This document shows positions 17,514 through 26,291 of a DNA stretch of 64,000 nucleotides, piece after piece (within the stretch, counting starts at the first letter, position 1; each line of letters begins with the position of its first letter). The notes beneath the pieces are model-generated. The model made no database searches. It worked only from the letters and a program-made list of their open reading frames with translations, and was not told the DNA's origin. This DNA is from Mesorhizobium sp. (GTDB taxonomy: Bacteria > Pseudomonadota > Alphaproteobacteria > Rhizobiales > Rhizobiaceae). The stretch covers positions 170,514 through 234,513 of the forward strand of contig NZ_SUGA01000003.1 in assembly GCF_004963255.1 (NCBI RefSeq). Reading direction: 5' to 3'. Made by a program: the position numbers and the translations under genes.

Positions 17514-18514
17514 GCGTTCCAGCCGACAACGCGCCCGCCTCCCGACAGGCGGGCGTCCGCGAGGAGAGCCGCCCCTCCCTGGCGGCTCTCCTCATCGATC
17601 CTTCCTTCTGGGCCGACTGGGCATCCGTCGTCGGCCTGGTCGGTCTCGTCATCCTGTTTGGCGTCACCTCGCCAGTCTTCCTCAGCGTTGCCAACATGCA
17701 GGCGATGCTGCTTGCCGCCGCGATCCTGGTGGTGCTGTCGATCGGCCAGACCTTCGTTGTCGCCACGTCCGGCATTGACCTCTCGCTTGCAGCCTCCGTC
17801 ATGCTCGGCGCGGTCATCCTCGGCTTGGTCCATGCGGCGGGCCTCGGCATCTTCGCCGCCTGCGCGCTCGCGGTGCTCGCCACCAGCGCCATAGGCTTCA
17901 TGAACGGCGTGCTGATCACCGCCGGGCGGATTCCCGATTTCGTGGTGACGCTCGGCACGCTCTCCGGCATCACTGGTCTTGGCCTCATCCTGTCGGGCGG
18001 CGAGCCGACCATGGTGGGCTCGACGTTCCTGCTCAAGCTCGCGTCAGGCTATCTCGGGCCGTTCGGCTATCCGGTCTGGGTGGCGATCGCGGCAGTCCTT
18101 GTCGCGCATGTTGCGCTCTACCACACGCGGTTCGGCGTGCATCTGCTTGCCACCGGCGGCCAGGCCGAGAGCGCCAGCGCGCTCGGCATTCGCACGAACC
18201 GGGTCAAGATCGCCGCCTATACGATCTCCGGCTTCTGCGCCGGCATCGCGTCGATCCTTCTGGTGGCGCGCATCGGCTCGGCCGAGCCGCAGATCAACAC
18301 GAGCCTGCTCCTGAACTCCGTGGCGGCCGTGGTGTTGGGTGGCGTCAGCCTGTTTGGCGGCCGCGCCAGCATTCTGGGACCGGCCATCGGCGCGCTGATG
18401 CTGACGGCCCTCGTCAACGGGCTGACGCTGCTCAGCGTCTCGGCCTTCTATCAACCACTTGCCGTGGGCGTGATCGTGGTCCTGGCGGCGCTGATCATGC
18501 GATATCAGAAATGA
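17510..18514 (+). CDS. Sugar ABC transporter permease (RbsC type)
   Basis: A 334-aa CUT2 permease with about eight to ten hydrophobic segments. Family landmarks are TFVVATSGIDLSLAASVMLG near residue 90, NGVLITAGRIPDFVVTLGT, the cytoplasmic TRFGVHLLATGGQAESASALGI loop and VLGGVSLFGGRAS near the C-terminus. It starts with GTG in a GTGA overlap with the binding-protein stop, and its own stop overlaps the ATPase ATG. An unusually long hydrophilic N-terminus (about 40 residues) precedes the first helix. Confidence 0.91.
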   Translation: MSVPADNAPASRQAGVREESRPSLAALLIDPSFWADWASVVGLVGLVILFGVTSPVFLSVANMQAMLLAAAILVVLSIGQTFVVATSGIDLSLAASVMLGAVILGLVHAAGLGIFAACALAVLATSAIGFMNGVLITAGRIPDFVVTLGTLSGITGLGLILSGGEPTMVGSTFLLKLASGYLGPFGYPVWVAIAAVLVAHVALYHTRFGVHLLATGGQAESASALGIRTNRVKIAAYTISGFCAGIASILLVARIGSAEPQINTSLLLNSVAAVVLGGVSLFGGRASILGPAIGALMLTALVNGLTLLSVSAFYQPLAVGVIVVLAALIMRYQK

Positions 18515-19275
18515 GCACCGTCAATCACATCGCGCCTTCCGAGGCGATCCTCGCCTGCCAGGGACTGAGCAAGCATTTCGGCGGCATCCGCGCCTTCACC
18601 GATGTCGGGTTTCAAGCCCGGCGAGGTGAGGTCACCGCGGTGATCGGCGACAACGGCGCCGGCAAGTCGACGCTCATCCGCTGTCTGGTCGGCGTGCATA
18701 TCCCCGACGGCGGCACGATCTATTTCGACGGCCGCCAGCACCCGTTCTCCAATCCGGACGAGGCGCGCAAATCGGGCATCGAGACAGTGCACCAGAACCT
18801 GGCGCTGATCGACGAATTGACGGTGACGCAGAACCTTTTCCTCAACCGTGAGATCGTGCGCCGCATCGGCCCGTTCGCCCTGCTCGACCGCAAGGCGATG
18901 AAAGACCAGGCGCGCGCCATGCTGTCGCGGCTGTCGATCAACGTGCCGTCCGTGACCCAGCGCGTCCGGCGTCTCTCGGGCGGTCAGAGGCAGGCGATCT
19001 CGATCTGCCGCGCCGCGGGGTCCGGCGCCAAGCTGGTGGTTATGGACGAGCCGACGGCGGCGCTTGGCGTGCAGGAAACGGCAAATGTCGAGGCCCTTAT
19101 CCGCAAGCTGCGCGAGCAGGGCGTAAGCGTCATCCTGATCAGCCACAATTTCGATCAGGTGCGACGGCTCTCCGACCAGATCTGGGTGATGCGCGCCGGC
19201 AAGATGGTGGCGACGGTGCGCTCGTCCGAAACCACCGGCAACGAGCTCGTGGCGCTGGTGACCGGCGCGGCGTGA
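18511..19275 (+). CDS. Single-domain sugar ABC ATPase (FrcA type)
   Basis: A 254-aa ATPase with one nucleotide-binding domain: Walker A GDNGAGKST (near residue 48), Q-loop VHQNLALIDELTV, signature LSGGQRQAISICRA, Walker B LVVMDEPTAALG and switch His ISHNFDQV. Most RbsA-type ATPases are about 500 aa with two domains. This belongs to the single-domain branch known from the rhizobial fructose transporter FrcBCA, and the B-C-A gene order agrees. It must act as a homodimer. Start and stop are set by the 4-bp overlap with the permease. Confidence 0.9.
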   Translation: MSTVNHIAPSEAILACQGLSKHFGGIRAFTDVGFQARRGEVTAVIGDNGAGKSTLIRCLVGVHIPDGGTIYFDGRQHPFSNPDEARKSGIETVHQNLALIDELTVTQNLFLNREIVRRIGPFALLDRKAMKDQARAMLSRLSINVPSVTQRVRRLSGGQRQAISICRAAGSGAKLVVMDEPTAALGVQETANVEALIRKLREQGVSVILISHNFDQVRRLSDQIWVMRAGKMVATVRSSETTGNELVALVTGAA

Positions 19276-19324
19276 CGGCCGCGCCGCGCATGGAATTTGA
19301 AACAAACTAGCGAAGGAGTTTGCC

Positions 19325-20410
19325 GTGGCGCTGATCCGTGTCGGGCTCGTGGGTCTTGGAGAGGTCGCGCAATCGATCCATCTGCCGGTGCTGGTCGACC
19401 AGCGCGACCGCTGGGTCATCGCCGGCGCCCATGACGTATCACCGAGCCTGGTGAAACTCATCACCTCGCAATACCCAACCGCCAAGGCCTATGAAAGCGC
19501 CGAGGCGCTGATCAATTCGCCGGACATCGACACGGTCTTCGTGCTCTCATCGGACGACACGCACAGCCGCTTCGTCCGCGCCGCGATTGCAGCCAACAAG
19601 CATGTCCTGCTCGAAAAGCCCGCCTGTCTGACGGTGCGCGAGATCGACGAGCTGATGGCGCTGAGCAAGGACTACGAAAGGACGATCTTCGTCGGCTACA
19701 TGCGCCGCTACGCGCCGGCCTATCTGGCGGCGCGAGACGAGTTGCCGACGCACGAAGACATCACCCATGTGCGCATTTTCGATCTGATCTCCGAGGGTCG
19801 GCATTTCCTGAAGAAGAGCCAGAATATCCTCTATCCGCGGGACATCGATCCGGCGATTCTTGAGCGCGGCGCAAAGGAACGGGACACGCTTATCCGCGAG
19901 GTGGTCGGAAAAGACGCCTCGGCCGAGCTCGTGCGCGCCTATCGCGGCCTGACCGCGCTCTCCTCGCACCACATTTCAGCCATGCGCGGCTTGATTGGCG
20001 AGCCGCGGCGCGTGGTGGCGGCGCACCGCACCAATGGCGGCGCCAACACCAGCGTCACCTTCGACTATGGCCACTTCGCCTGCCTCTATGACGCGGTGGT
20101 CGACGATCTCGGCCTGTTCGAAGCCATGATCGAAGTGCGCTCCAACACCAAACGGGTACGGATCATCTACGACACGCCCTATATCCGCAGCCTGCCGACG
20201 CGCCTGGAGGTGACGGAGGCCGGGCCGCTCGGCCCAGTGACGAAGGCCTTCGGACCGCTCTATGGCGATGCCTTCTCCAACGAGCTGGAGACATTCCACC
20301 GCCATATCATGGAGGGCACCAAGCCGGTCACCGATCTTGCGGACTCACGACGCGACCTTGCGCTGATGGCCGAGATCATCGCGCGGATGAGAGAGAGCGG
20401 CGGAAGATAA
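19325..20410 (+). CDS. Gfo/Idh/MocA-family dehydrogenase
   Basis: A 361-aa oxidoreductase, the third of its family in the locus. Its Rossmann motif VGLVGLGEVAQ is followed by the Lys motif NKHVLLEKPACLT (near residue 100). The middle region, DLISEGRHFLKKSQNILYP, is unlike the other two copies, and the usual GGG-Asp segment is replaced by TALSSHHISAMRGLIGEP. It therefore belongs to a distinct subgroup. It starts with GTG behind AAGGAG, 49 bp after the ATPase, and ends the importer operon. The substrate is probably derived from the sugar imported by that transporter. Confidence 0.87.
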   Translation: MALIRVGLVGLGEVAQSIHLPVLVDQRDRWVIAGAHDVSPSLVKLITSQYPTAKAYESAEALINSPDIDTVFVLSSDDTHSRFVRAAIAANKHVLLEKPACLTVREIDELMALSKDYERTIFVGYMRRYAPAYLAARDELPTHEDITHVRIFDLISEGRHFLKKSQNILYPRDIDPAILERGAKERDTLIREVVGKDASAELVRAYRGLTALSSHHISAMRGLIGEPRRVVAAHRTNGGANTSVTFDYGHFACLYDAVVDDLGLFEAMIEVRSNTKRVRIIYDTPYIRSLPTRLEVTEAGPLGPVTKAFGPLYGDAFSNELETFHRHIMEGTKPVTDLADSRRDLALMAEIIARMRESGGR

Positions 20411-20550
20411 GGTCGCCGGCCGCGATATGTAGGGGGCAGACCCGCCCGGGGTCCGACCGGCAAGCCTGCGATTTGGCCTTTTTGAAGGACACGGAGGCGC
20501 AGGCCATGGTCAACGAATCCATCGTTCGTTCTTGTCAGTGCGACGGAGAT

Positions 20551-20578
20551 GGCGGGGCACCATGTGGCTGCCCCCGCC
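20551..20578. terminator. Hairpin between convergent genes
   Basis: GGCGGGGCA (20551-20559) pairs with TGCCCCCGCC (20569-20578) with one bulged base and a 9-nt loop. It lies between the convergent dehydrogenase (plus) and AmiC-like gene (minus) and could serve both. The rest of the 195-bp gap shows nothing recognisable. Confidence 0.45.
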
Positions 20579-20605
20579 AGAAAGATCAGCAATCGGCGCT
20601 TCAAG

Positions 20606-21736
20606 TCACCCTGCGTTCCTGAATTGGAAGCCGCTGAGCACTTGCTCGTTGGGATCGATCGGACCCAGATTCTTGACGATCCGGAATCGATTGTTCTGTG
20701 CCTGCGCGATGTACATGTTCATGCGAACATGGTGTTGTCCGGGAACCATCTCGGCCGGACCGCCTGGGCCTTCGGCGATCCGCACGTGATCGAGCGCCTG
20801 TATAACCGCATCTCGCTCGACACTGCCTGCTTCCTTCACCGCAGCTTCCCACATCTTGATTGCCCGGTAGTGGCCGGTGCACCCGCTGCCCGCGGTCAAG
20901 GTGGCGCCGCCTGGGAACCGCTCGCTATAGCGGCGCAAGAGCGCGCGGCCTAACGGTTCGTCGAGTTCCTGGTAGTAGTCGAGGCAGCTGTAGAGGCCCT
21001 CGATCTGCTCGGACGGCACCAGATTGAAGAAGTTCTCGTCGAAGTAAGTGCAGACGATTCTGCCGCCGCGTTTGCCGAAACCGGCCTTGTGCAGTTCTTC
21101 GAGGAATGGCGTCAGGCCCGGCGGGACAATGGTGTTGAAGACCACGTCGGTGCCGCTTGCCATGATCTGCTGCACCGTCCGCCGGAAATCGACGGTGTCG
21201 AGCGGGAAATACTCCTCACCGACGATCTCGCCGCCATTGGCGTGCACCGCCCGACTGGCGGCCTTATTGAGCAGATGCGGCCAGATGTAGTCAGCCGACG
21301 GCAGATAGAACCGCTTCGCCCCGGTGCTCTTCATCAGCCATGGGATCAGCGGGTCGACCTGCTGCGCGGGCACGGGGCCCGTGCAGAAGATCAGGGGATC
21401 ATTTTCCTGTCCCTCATACTGCTCGGTATAGATGTAGAGCGTCCTGCCCCGCGTGACCGCCTCGCTTTTGATGGCCAGGCGGGTCGAACTGTAGATACCG
21501 CCGACGACCACATCGACCTTGTCGATGTCGACCAGTTTCGCGGCCTTTGCCTTGGCGACACTGTCGGTAGTCTCGCCATCCTCGATGACGAGTTCCACCG
21601 GCCGGCCGAGGAGGCCGCCTGTGGCATTGATATCGTCGACGAGCATCGTGGTGAGGTTGGCGTTTGCGATGCCCATGAAAGACAATGGGCCTGTCAGTTC
21701 GGCGATGAGGCCGACCTTGATGGGGTTCGGATCCAT
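20606..21736 (-). CDS. AmiC/UrtA-like ligand-binding protein without signal peptide
   Basis: A 376-aa type I periplasmic-binding-fold protein of the urea/short-chain-amide group. The N-terminus IKVGLIAELTGPLSFMGIAN is the typical first strand. The AmiC/FmdD-like features GGIYSSTRLAIKSEAV, FYLPSADYIWPHLLNKA and GEEYFPLDTVDF follow in order. The ATG at 21736 follows GGAG and starts directly at the mature domain; the upstream in-frame extension is basic and has no hydrophobic core. It should therefore stay in the cytoplasm, as the amidase regulator AmiC does, rather than feed a transporter. It lies downstream of an HD-GYP/LuxR regulator in the same direction. Confidence 0.8.
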   Translation of the reverse strand: MDPNPIKVGLIAELTGPLSFMGIANANLTTMLVDDINATGGLLGRPVELVIEDGETTDSVAKAKAAKLVDIDKVDVVVGGIYSSTRLAIKSEAVTRGRTLYIYTEQYEGQENDPLIFCTGPVPAQQVDPLIPWLMKSTGAKRFYLPSADYIWPHLLNKAASRAVHANGGEIVGEEYFPLDTVDFRRTVQQIMASGTDVVFNTIVPPGLTPFLEELHKAGFGKRGGRIVCTYFDENFFNLVPSEQIEGLYSCLDYYQELDEPLGRALLRRYSERFPGGATLTAGSGCTGHYRAIKMWEAAVKEAGSVERDAVIQALDHVRIAEGPGGPAEMVPGQHHVRMNMYIAQAQNNRFRIVKNLGPIDPNEQVLSGFQFRNAG

Positions 21737-21780
21737 TTGAAATCTCCGATTACCGGTTTCGTGTTCTGGATTTTGCCGGA

Positions 21781-21815
21781 CGCGCCGCCGCCGACGGCAG
21801 GCGACGCGCGGCGCG
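21781..21815 (-). other. Stem-loop between the small barrel protein and the AmiC-like gene
   Basis: CGCGCCGC (21781-21788) pairs perfectly with GCGGCGCG (21808-21815) around a 19-nt loop. It occupies most of the 83-bp gap between two co-directional genes and could modulate read-through. No T-tract is present. Confidence 0.35.
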
Positions 21816-21819
21816 GACC

Positions 21820-22092
21820 TCAGGCCTCGTAGTGGCCGAGCAGCAGTGCCGCCTGCGGCTTGCCGACATGGCCGGCTTCCTGCAGGATCGCCGGCACCTC
21901 CGGATCCGACACGAAATTCTTCCAGCCCTCGGCGTCCCAATCGAAGATCGCCCAGACGCGGTCCGGTTCGCTCGGGTCGCGGAACACGGTTGCGCCGTTC
22001 GAGCCGTGCAGCCGGCGCTTGTCGGCGCCCTTGGTCGAAAAGATGCGGATGAAGTGGTCGACGTCCGCCACCTTGGTCGTTGCGAGAAGCAT
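21820..22092 (-). CDS. Small dimeric-barrel-like protein, function unknown
   Basis: A 90-aa cytoplasmic protein beginning MLLATTKVADVDHFIRIFS and containing FRDPSEPDRVWAIFDWDAEGW and DPEVPAILQEAG. The pattern of a conserved D/N-P-x-E plus V-x-x-I/F strands resembles antibiotic-biosynthesis-monooxygenase/dimeric alpha-beta barrel proteins, but I cannot name a family. AGGAGGG lies 7 bp before the ATG. It sits between the HD-GYP/LuxR gene and the AmiC-like gene, all on the minus strand with 83-91 bp gaps, so the three may be co-expressed. Confidence 0.7.
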   Translation of the reverse strand: MLLATTKVADVDHFIRIFSTKGADKRRLHGSNGATVFRDPSEPDRVWAIFDWDAEGWKNFVSDPEVPAILQEAGHVGKPQAALLLGHYEA

Positions 22093-22183
22093 CGGATTAC
22101 CCTCCTGTCGGTCGCGGCCACCATTGGTCCGTCGACAGGAGCACGATGCGCGCCTCGCAGCAGGCGCACATGGGGTGAATTCC

Positions 22184-23761
22184 CTATGCCGGCATTTCGC
22201 CCGGCCGTACAAGGCCATGCTCGACCGCGTAGAGCGCGGCCGCGCCACGCGTGCCCACGCCGATCTTGGCATAGAGTGCCTGGATGTGATGGTCCGCGGT
22301 CTTGGGCGAGATATCCAGCTTCCGAGCCACTTCCTTCGCCGTAAGCCCAGCGGCGATCAGGCGCAGCACCTCGATTTCGCGCGGCGTCATGCCGGCCAGC
22401 GCCTGCGGCAATGCCCGGCGCGACTGCTGCCCGGCGAATGACAACACGGCTTCGGCGGCGTCGGGGCAGATACAGCCGTCACGAACAGCCGCGCGCAGCT
22501 GTGCCGCCGCCGCCTCGCTGGACAGCGCCTTGCGGTGCGGACGCTCCTCGCGTGACGTTTGGAAGGCTTCGGCAGCGGCCAAGATCCTCGCCGCCGGAGA
22601 GAGGTCGGAGCCGCCGACCTTGCGGTGATATCCCGAACCATCCAAGCATTCGTGATGACGCGACACGAGCGCGCCCATCGCATCGCCGTCATGGCCGAAG
22701 GAAGCCAGCGCCCGCTCCCCGTAATAGGCATGCAGTCGCGCCGCGTCGCGCTCGCGCACCGACAGCGGGCCGTTGCGCATCCAGGTCGCCACAGGCACTA
22801 CGAGCTCTCCGATGTCATGGATGCAGCCCGACCAGCGCAGCGCGCGGACATCGGCGGCGGGCAGACCGATCCTTGCTCCAGCGCCCGCGGCCAGCTCCGA
22901 CACCATCCGCGAATGGCCCTGCGTGAATGGCATGCGCATGTCGATCATGTCGGCGATGGCGAGGAACGCCTCGTCGCAAGCCCCTTCGTCCAGCGTCACC
23001 GGCGGATCCGGCTCCAGCGCTAGAATCGTCTCGCGGTCGATCGTCGCGCCGATACCCCGCATCAGCGTCGCGGCGTTGGCCGAGACGAGCCGGGCCAGAT
23101 CGGCTTCGTATGGGCCGTCGGCACGACTGGCGATGGTGTCGGCCATCCCGTCGATGCCGACGGCATCGCTGAGCGCGATCGCATCCTGCGCCAGTGTGAT
23201 CAGGCGCACGGCGGGCAGGACCTCCTCGCCGCTCAGTCCACGCGGCAGGCCCTTGCCGTCCCAGCGCTCGTAGATCTGTCCGAGATTGCGCCGGATCTCG
23301 TCGGACAGGCCGAGCCGCTCGCCGATCCGCTGGGCAACCTCGCAATGCGCCGTCAGAACCGGGCGCGCCACGGCGAGCGCCTGCGACATCGCGGCCTCGA
23401 ACGCCTTGGCCTGCGCGTCAGGTGCGAGATCATAATAGAACCGCTTGAAGGCCTGCACGAAGACCCTGCCCAGTTCCGCACGGTTACCCATGTCGAGACC
23501 GACAAGATCCTGGCGAAGCGCGATTTCGTCGCCGAAGAGACCCGAGAGAAGGTCGGTGTCCGCGTTGCAGCCGACATAACGCAGCATGGATTGGTGATAG
23601 GCATTGCGCCGAACCTGCTCCGAAACGCCAGCAAGCTCGGCGATCCGCATTGCCAGCACGCAGGATTTCAGCGCGAAGTCGCGGGAATGGCCTGTCGCGA
23701 GATCCGAGGCATAAGCGAGGACCATCATGAAGTCTGCTCGGCGTATCGAGACTTCTGTCAT
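22184..23761 (-). CDS. HD-GYP-domain protein fused to a LuxR-type DNA-binding domain
   Basis: A 525-aa cytoplasmic regulator. The N-terminal half carries an older HD-like repeat. A metal-dependent HD motif, GCIHDIGELVVP, is near residue 312. The GYP-region equivalent, SRHHECLDGSGYH, has His where c-di-GMP phosphodiesterases have Pro (GYP). The C-terminal about 65 residues are a LuxR/FixJ helix-turn-helix (MTPREIEVLRLIAAGLTAKE, then ISPKTADHHIQALYAKIG). No membrane segment is seen. It may couple a nucleotide or ligand signal directly to transcription. The GYH variant and Glu after HDIG make classic c-di-GMP hydrolysis uncertain. Confidence 0.88.
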   Translation of the reverse strand: MTEVSIRRADFMMVLAYASDLATGHSRDFALKSCVLAMRIAELAGVSEQVRRNAYHQSMLRYVGCNADTDLLSGLFGDEIALRQDLVGLDMGNRAELGRVFVQAFKRFYYDLAPDAQAKAFEAAMSQALAVARPVLTAHCEVAQRIGERLGLSDEIRRNLGQIYERWDGKGLPRGLSGEEVLPAVRLITLAQDAIALSDAVGIDGMADTIASRADGPYEADLARLVSANAATLMRGIGATIDRETILALEPDPPVTLDEGACDEAFLAIADMIDMRMPFTQGHSRMVSELAAGAGARIGLPAADVRALRWSGCIHDIGELVVPVATWMRNGPLSVRERDAARLHAYYGERALASFGHDGDAMGALVSRHHECLDGSGYHRKVGGSDLSPAARILAAAEAFQTSREERPHRKALSSEAAAAQLRAAVRDGCICPDAAEAVLSFAGQQSRRALPQALAGMTPREIEVLRLIAAGLTAKEVARKLDISPKTADHHIQALYAKIGVGTRGAAALYAVEHGLVRPGEMPA

Positions 23762-23935
23762 CGCACACCCTCAGCCAGGTTATGCCAACTCGGCGCACCA
23801 AAATGGTCAAACGTCGACAATGTCTCAGCTTGAAATTTCCGACGTGGACAAACCAGCCTTGACGAGACCTCTTATACCAGCAACTCCTAATGTAGGTAAG
23901 CGTTTGATTTCCTCGCGGATAACAGCCGCTTTCGG

Positions 23936-24499
23936 CTATTCGGCCGCGACCCGCTGACCGCCAGCGCGGCGCAACAGCGCATAACCCGCCTCTTCGACCG
24001 CCTGCGCGGCGCGTTTGCGGATCGCTTCGGACACGAGAACGCCATCGGCGAAATCCTTGTCCGTCGCATAAACCCCTGTCGGCAAGGCAAGAGCCTCGAA
24101 GAATCCGAACAGCGGCCGAAGCTGATGCTCGACGATCAGCGCGTGCCGTTCGCCGCCGCCGGTGGCGAGCAGCAGCACCGGCTTGCCCCTGAGCGCGGAC
24201 GGATCGAGCAGGTCGAAGAAGTGCTTGAACAGGCCCGTATAGCTGCCCTTGTAGGTCGGTGATCCGACCACCAGCACATCGGCGTTGACGACCTTGTCGA
24301 GGACGTCGCGGCCCTGCTGATCGAGATCGCGCGCCCATTTGGCGCTGCCGAGCGAGGCGCCGACATCCTCGATGTCATAGGTGCTCGCCGACAGATTATT
24401 GCGAGCCGCGATATCCCTGACGACATGCTCGACGAAGCCGCGCGTCTTCGACGGCCGTGTGAAATTTCCGGAGAAACCGACAACGGTTGGATTGGGCAT
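23936..24499 (-). CDS. NADPH-dependent FMN reductase (SsuE/MsuE-like)
   Basis: A 187-aa flavodoxin-fold reductase. It begins with the phosphate-binding strand TVVGFSGNFTRPSKTR, has the FMN-contacting VVGSPTYKGSYTGLFKHFFDLL near residue 80, and a LLLATGGGERHALIVEHQLRPL segment shared with MsuE/SsuE. Such enzymes supply reduced FMN to two-component alkanesulfonate or similar monooxygenases, but no monooxygenase gene lies next to it. A perfect 15-bp palindrome sits 44 bp upstream of its ATG. A short AGCCG-CTTT-CGGCT hairpin overlaps its stop codon. Confidence 0.85.
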   Translation of the reverse strand: MPNPTVVGFSGNFTRPSKTRGFVEHVVRDIAARNNLSASTYDIEDVGASLGSAKWARDLDQQGRDVLDKVVNADVLVVGSPTYKGSYTGLFKHFFDLLDPSALRGKPVLLLATGGGERHALIVEHQLRPLFGFFEALALPTGVYATDKDFADGVLVSEAIRKRAAQAVEEAGYALLRRAGGQRVAAE

Positions 24500-24542
24500 G
24501 CTGCGGCACTCTCTCGGTATGTCGACACCAAATGTCTAATAT

Positions 24543-24557
24543 CTATAAATTTTATAG
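24543..24557. promoter_or_regulatory. Perfect palindrome upstream of the FMN reductase gene
   Basis: CTATAAA-T-TTTATAG is a 7-1-7 perfect inverted repeat in an otherwise GC-rich 221-bp intergenic stretch (24500-24720). It lies 44 bp upstream of the reductase ATG on the minus strand, a normal operator position. The binding protein is unknown. Confidence 0.45.
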
Positions 24558-24720
24558 ACTCCGACCCGCCTTTGAAGGAACCGTCGACCCTTGCAGGGCT
24601 TGGCCCCGAACAATTTTTCCATGGATCGAACAGATTATGGATACCGACGGCGAGACACGCATAGGCAGCTTGCCGATCAGCAGGGGAAAAGGACGCCAGG
24701 ACTCGGGCGCCATCCTCTCT

Positions 24721-26100
24721 TCAGCCCTGCGGATGAACCTGCGGCAGGGCGGCGGCGAGCGATCGCTCGAACGCATCGACTACCGTGTCGATCTGGGTCT
24801 CGGTGATGATCAGCGGCGGACAGAAGGCGATCGCATCGCCCATGTTGCGCGAGATCACGCCATTCTGCTGCAGGAAGCCGTTGACCAGCGCGCCGAGCGC
24901 CGCCGGCTTGCCCCAGGGCGCCTTCGTCGCCTTGTCGGCGACGAGCTCGACGGCGGCGATGAGGCCGACGCCGCGCACCTCGCCCACCAGCGGATGCGAG
25001 GCAAGCTTGCGCAGCCTTGCCTGCAGATGCGCGCCGACCTTGCGCGCATTGCCGACGAGGTCGCGCTCCTCGATCAGCTTGATGTTCTCCAGCGCGACCG
25101 CCGCGGCGACCGGATGACCGCCGCCGGTGAAGCCGTGACCGAAAGTGCCGATGCGGTTGCTCTCGTCGGCGATCGGCTCGAACACATGATCGTTGATGAG
25201 CAGCGCCGAGATCGGCAGATAGGAGGAGGAAATCTGCTTCGACAGCACCATGATGTCTGGCCTGATGCCGAAGGTCTGCGAGCCGAACATTTCGCCGGTG
25301 CGGCCGAAACCGCAGATCACCTCGTCGGCCACCAGCAGGATGCCGTATTTCGACAGCACCGCCTGGATCTTCTCCCAATAGTCGGCGGGCGGGACGACGA
25401 CGCCGCCGGCGCCCATGATCGGCTCGCCGATGAAGGCGGCGATCGTTTCAGGCCCCTCGGCAAGGATGAGCTTTTCCAGCTCGTCTGCGAGCCGGGCGGA
25501 AAGCTGTTCCTCGCTTTCGCCGGGCTCCGCGTCGCGCCAGTGATGCGGCGTCGACGTGTGCAGGATGTTGGCGATCGGCAGATCGAAGGAGAGATGGTTG
25601 TTGGGCAGACCGGTCAGGCTCGCCGAGGCGATGGTGACGCCATGATAGCCGCGCTTGCGGCTGATGATCTTCTTGCGCGCCGGCTGTCCGAGCGCATTCG
25701 AGCGATACCAGATCATCTTGATCGCGGTATCGTTGGCCTCGGAGCCGGAATTGGTGAAATAGGCTTTGCTCATCGGCACCGGCGCCATCTGCACCAGCTT
25801 CTCGGCCAGGTCGATCAGCGGCGCATGCGCCTTCGAGCCGAAGTCGTGATAAAAGGGCAGCTTCGACATCTGTCTTGTCGCGGCTTCGACCAGCCGCTTT
25901 TCCGAGAAACCGACGGCGACGCTCCACAAGCCCGCCATCGCCTCGATGTAGCGATTGCCGGCAATGTCCTCGACATAGACGCCATCGCCCTTTTCGATGA
26001 CCAGCGGACCTGTTTCCTGGTGCTTGCGGGCGTTGGTGTAGCCATGCATGTGGTAGCGGATATCGCGGGCTTCGGGGGAATTCGGTCGGGGGTCCATCAT
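24721..26100 (-). CDS. Class III (omega) aminotransferase
   Basis: A 459-aa PLP-dependent aminotransferase. The N-terminal domain carries HMHGYTNARKHQETGP, the cofactor Gly-Ser contact FTNSGSEANDTAIKM is near residue 115, and the Asp that binds the pyridine N is in LLVADEVICGFGRTG. The Schiff-base Lys is in MVLSKQISSSYLPISA and the phosphate contact in FGHGFTGGGHPVAAA. Sequence type agrees with the aspartate-aminotransferase-family omega-transaminases that use pyruvate. I took the ATG at 26100, since the upstream in-frame stretch is not conserved-looking. It is divergent from the LhgO-like gene. The amine donor is not predictable. Confidence 0.9.
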   Translation of the reverse strand: MMDPRPNSPEARDIRYHMHGYTNARKHQETGPLVIEKGDGVYVEDIAGNRYIEAMAGLWSVAVGFSEKRLVEAATRQMSKLPFYHDFGSKAHAPLIDLAEKLVQMAPVPMSKAYFTNSGSEANDTAIKMIWYRSNALGQPARKKIISRKRGYHGVTIASASLTGLPNNHLSFDLPIANILHTSTPHHWRDAEPGESEEQLSARLADELEKLILAEGPETIAAFIGEPIMGAGGVVVPPADYWEKIQAVLSKYGILLVADEVICGFGRTGEMFGSQTFGIRPDIMVLSKQISSSYLPISALLINDHVFEPIADESNRIGTFGHGFTGGGHPVAAAVALENIKLIEERDLVGNARKVGAHLQARLRKLASHPLVGEVRGVGLIAAVELVADKATKAPWGKPAALGALVNGFLQQNGVISRNMGDAIAFCPPLIITETQIDTVVDAFERSLAAALPQVHPQG

Positions 26101-26291
26101 GGTGGGTCCTGTCTGGGGGTCCAAAGCGGAAATAGAACGAGATTCCTCGTTGAGAAATCCGAAAGTTCCGCGTTGCATTGTCACGGCTGATGCGTCATCG
26201 CGAAGGCTGATCGCAAGAGCCGCGAAGCCGGTATCGATAGCGCCAACAAGCCGCGACCGTCGCGGAACTGATGGCGCAGCAGGGTTAGCAC

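Noticed and set aside
21737..21940. N-terminal extension of the AmiC-like protein that could provide a signal peptide
   Set aside because: The translated extension is Arg/Gly-rich with no hydrophobic core, and a ribosome site precedes the ATG at 21736.
24487..26190. 567-codon frame on the plus strand
   Set aside because: Antisense of the aminotransferase with its intact PLP motifs; the translation is Arg/Asp/His-rich without family features.
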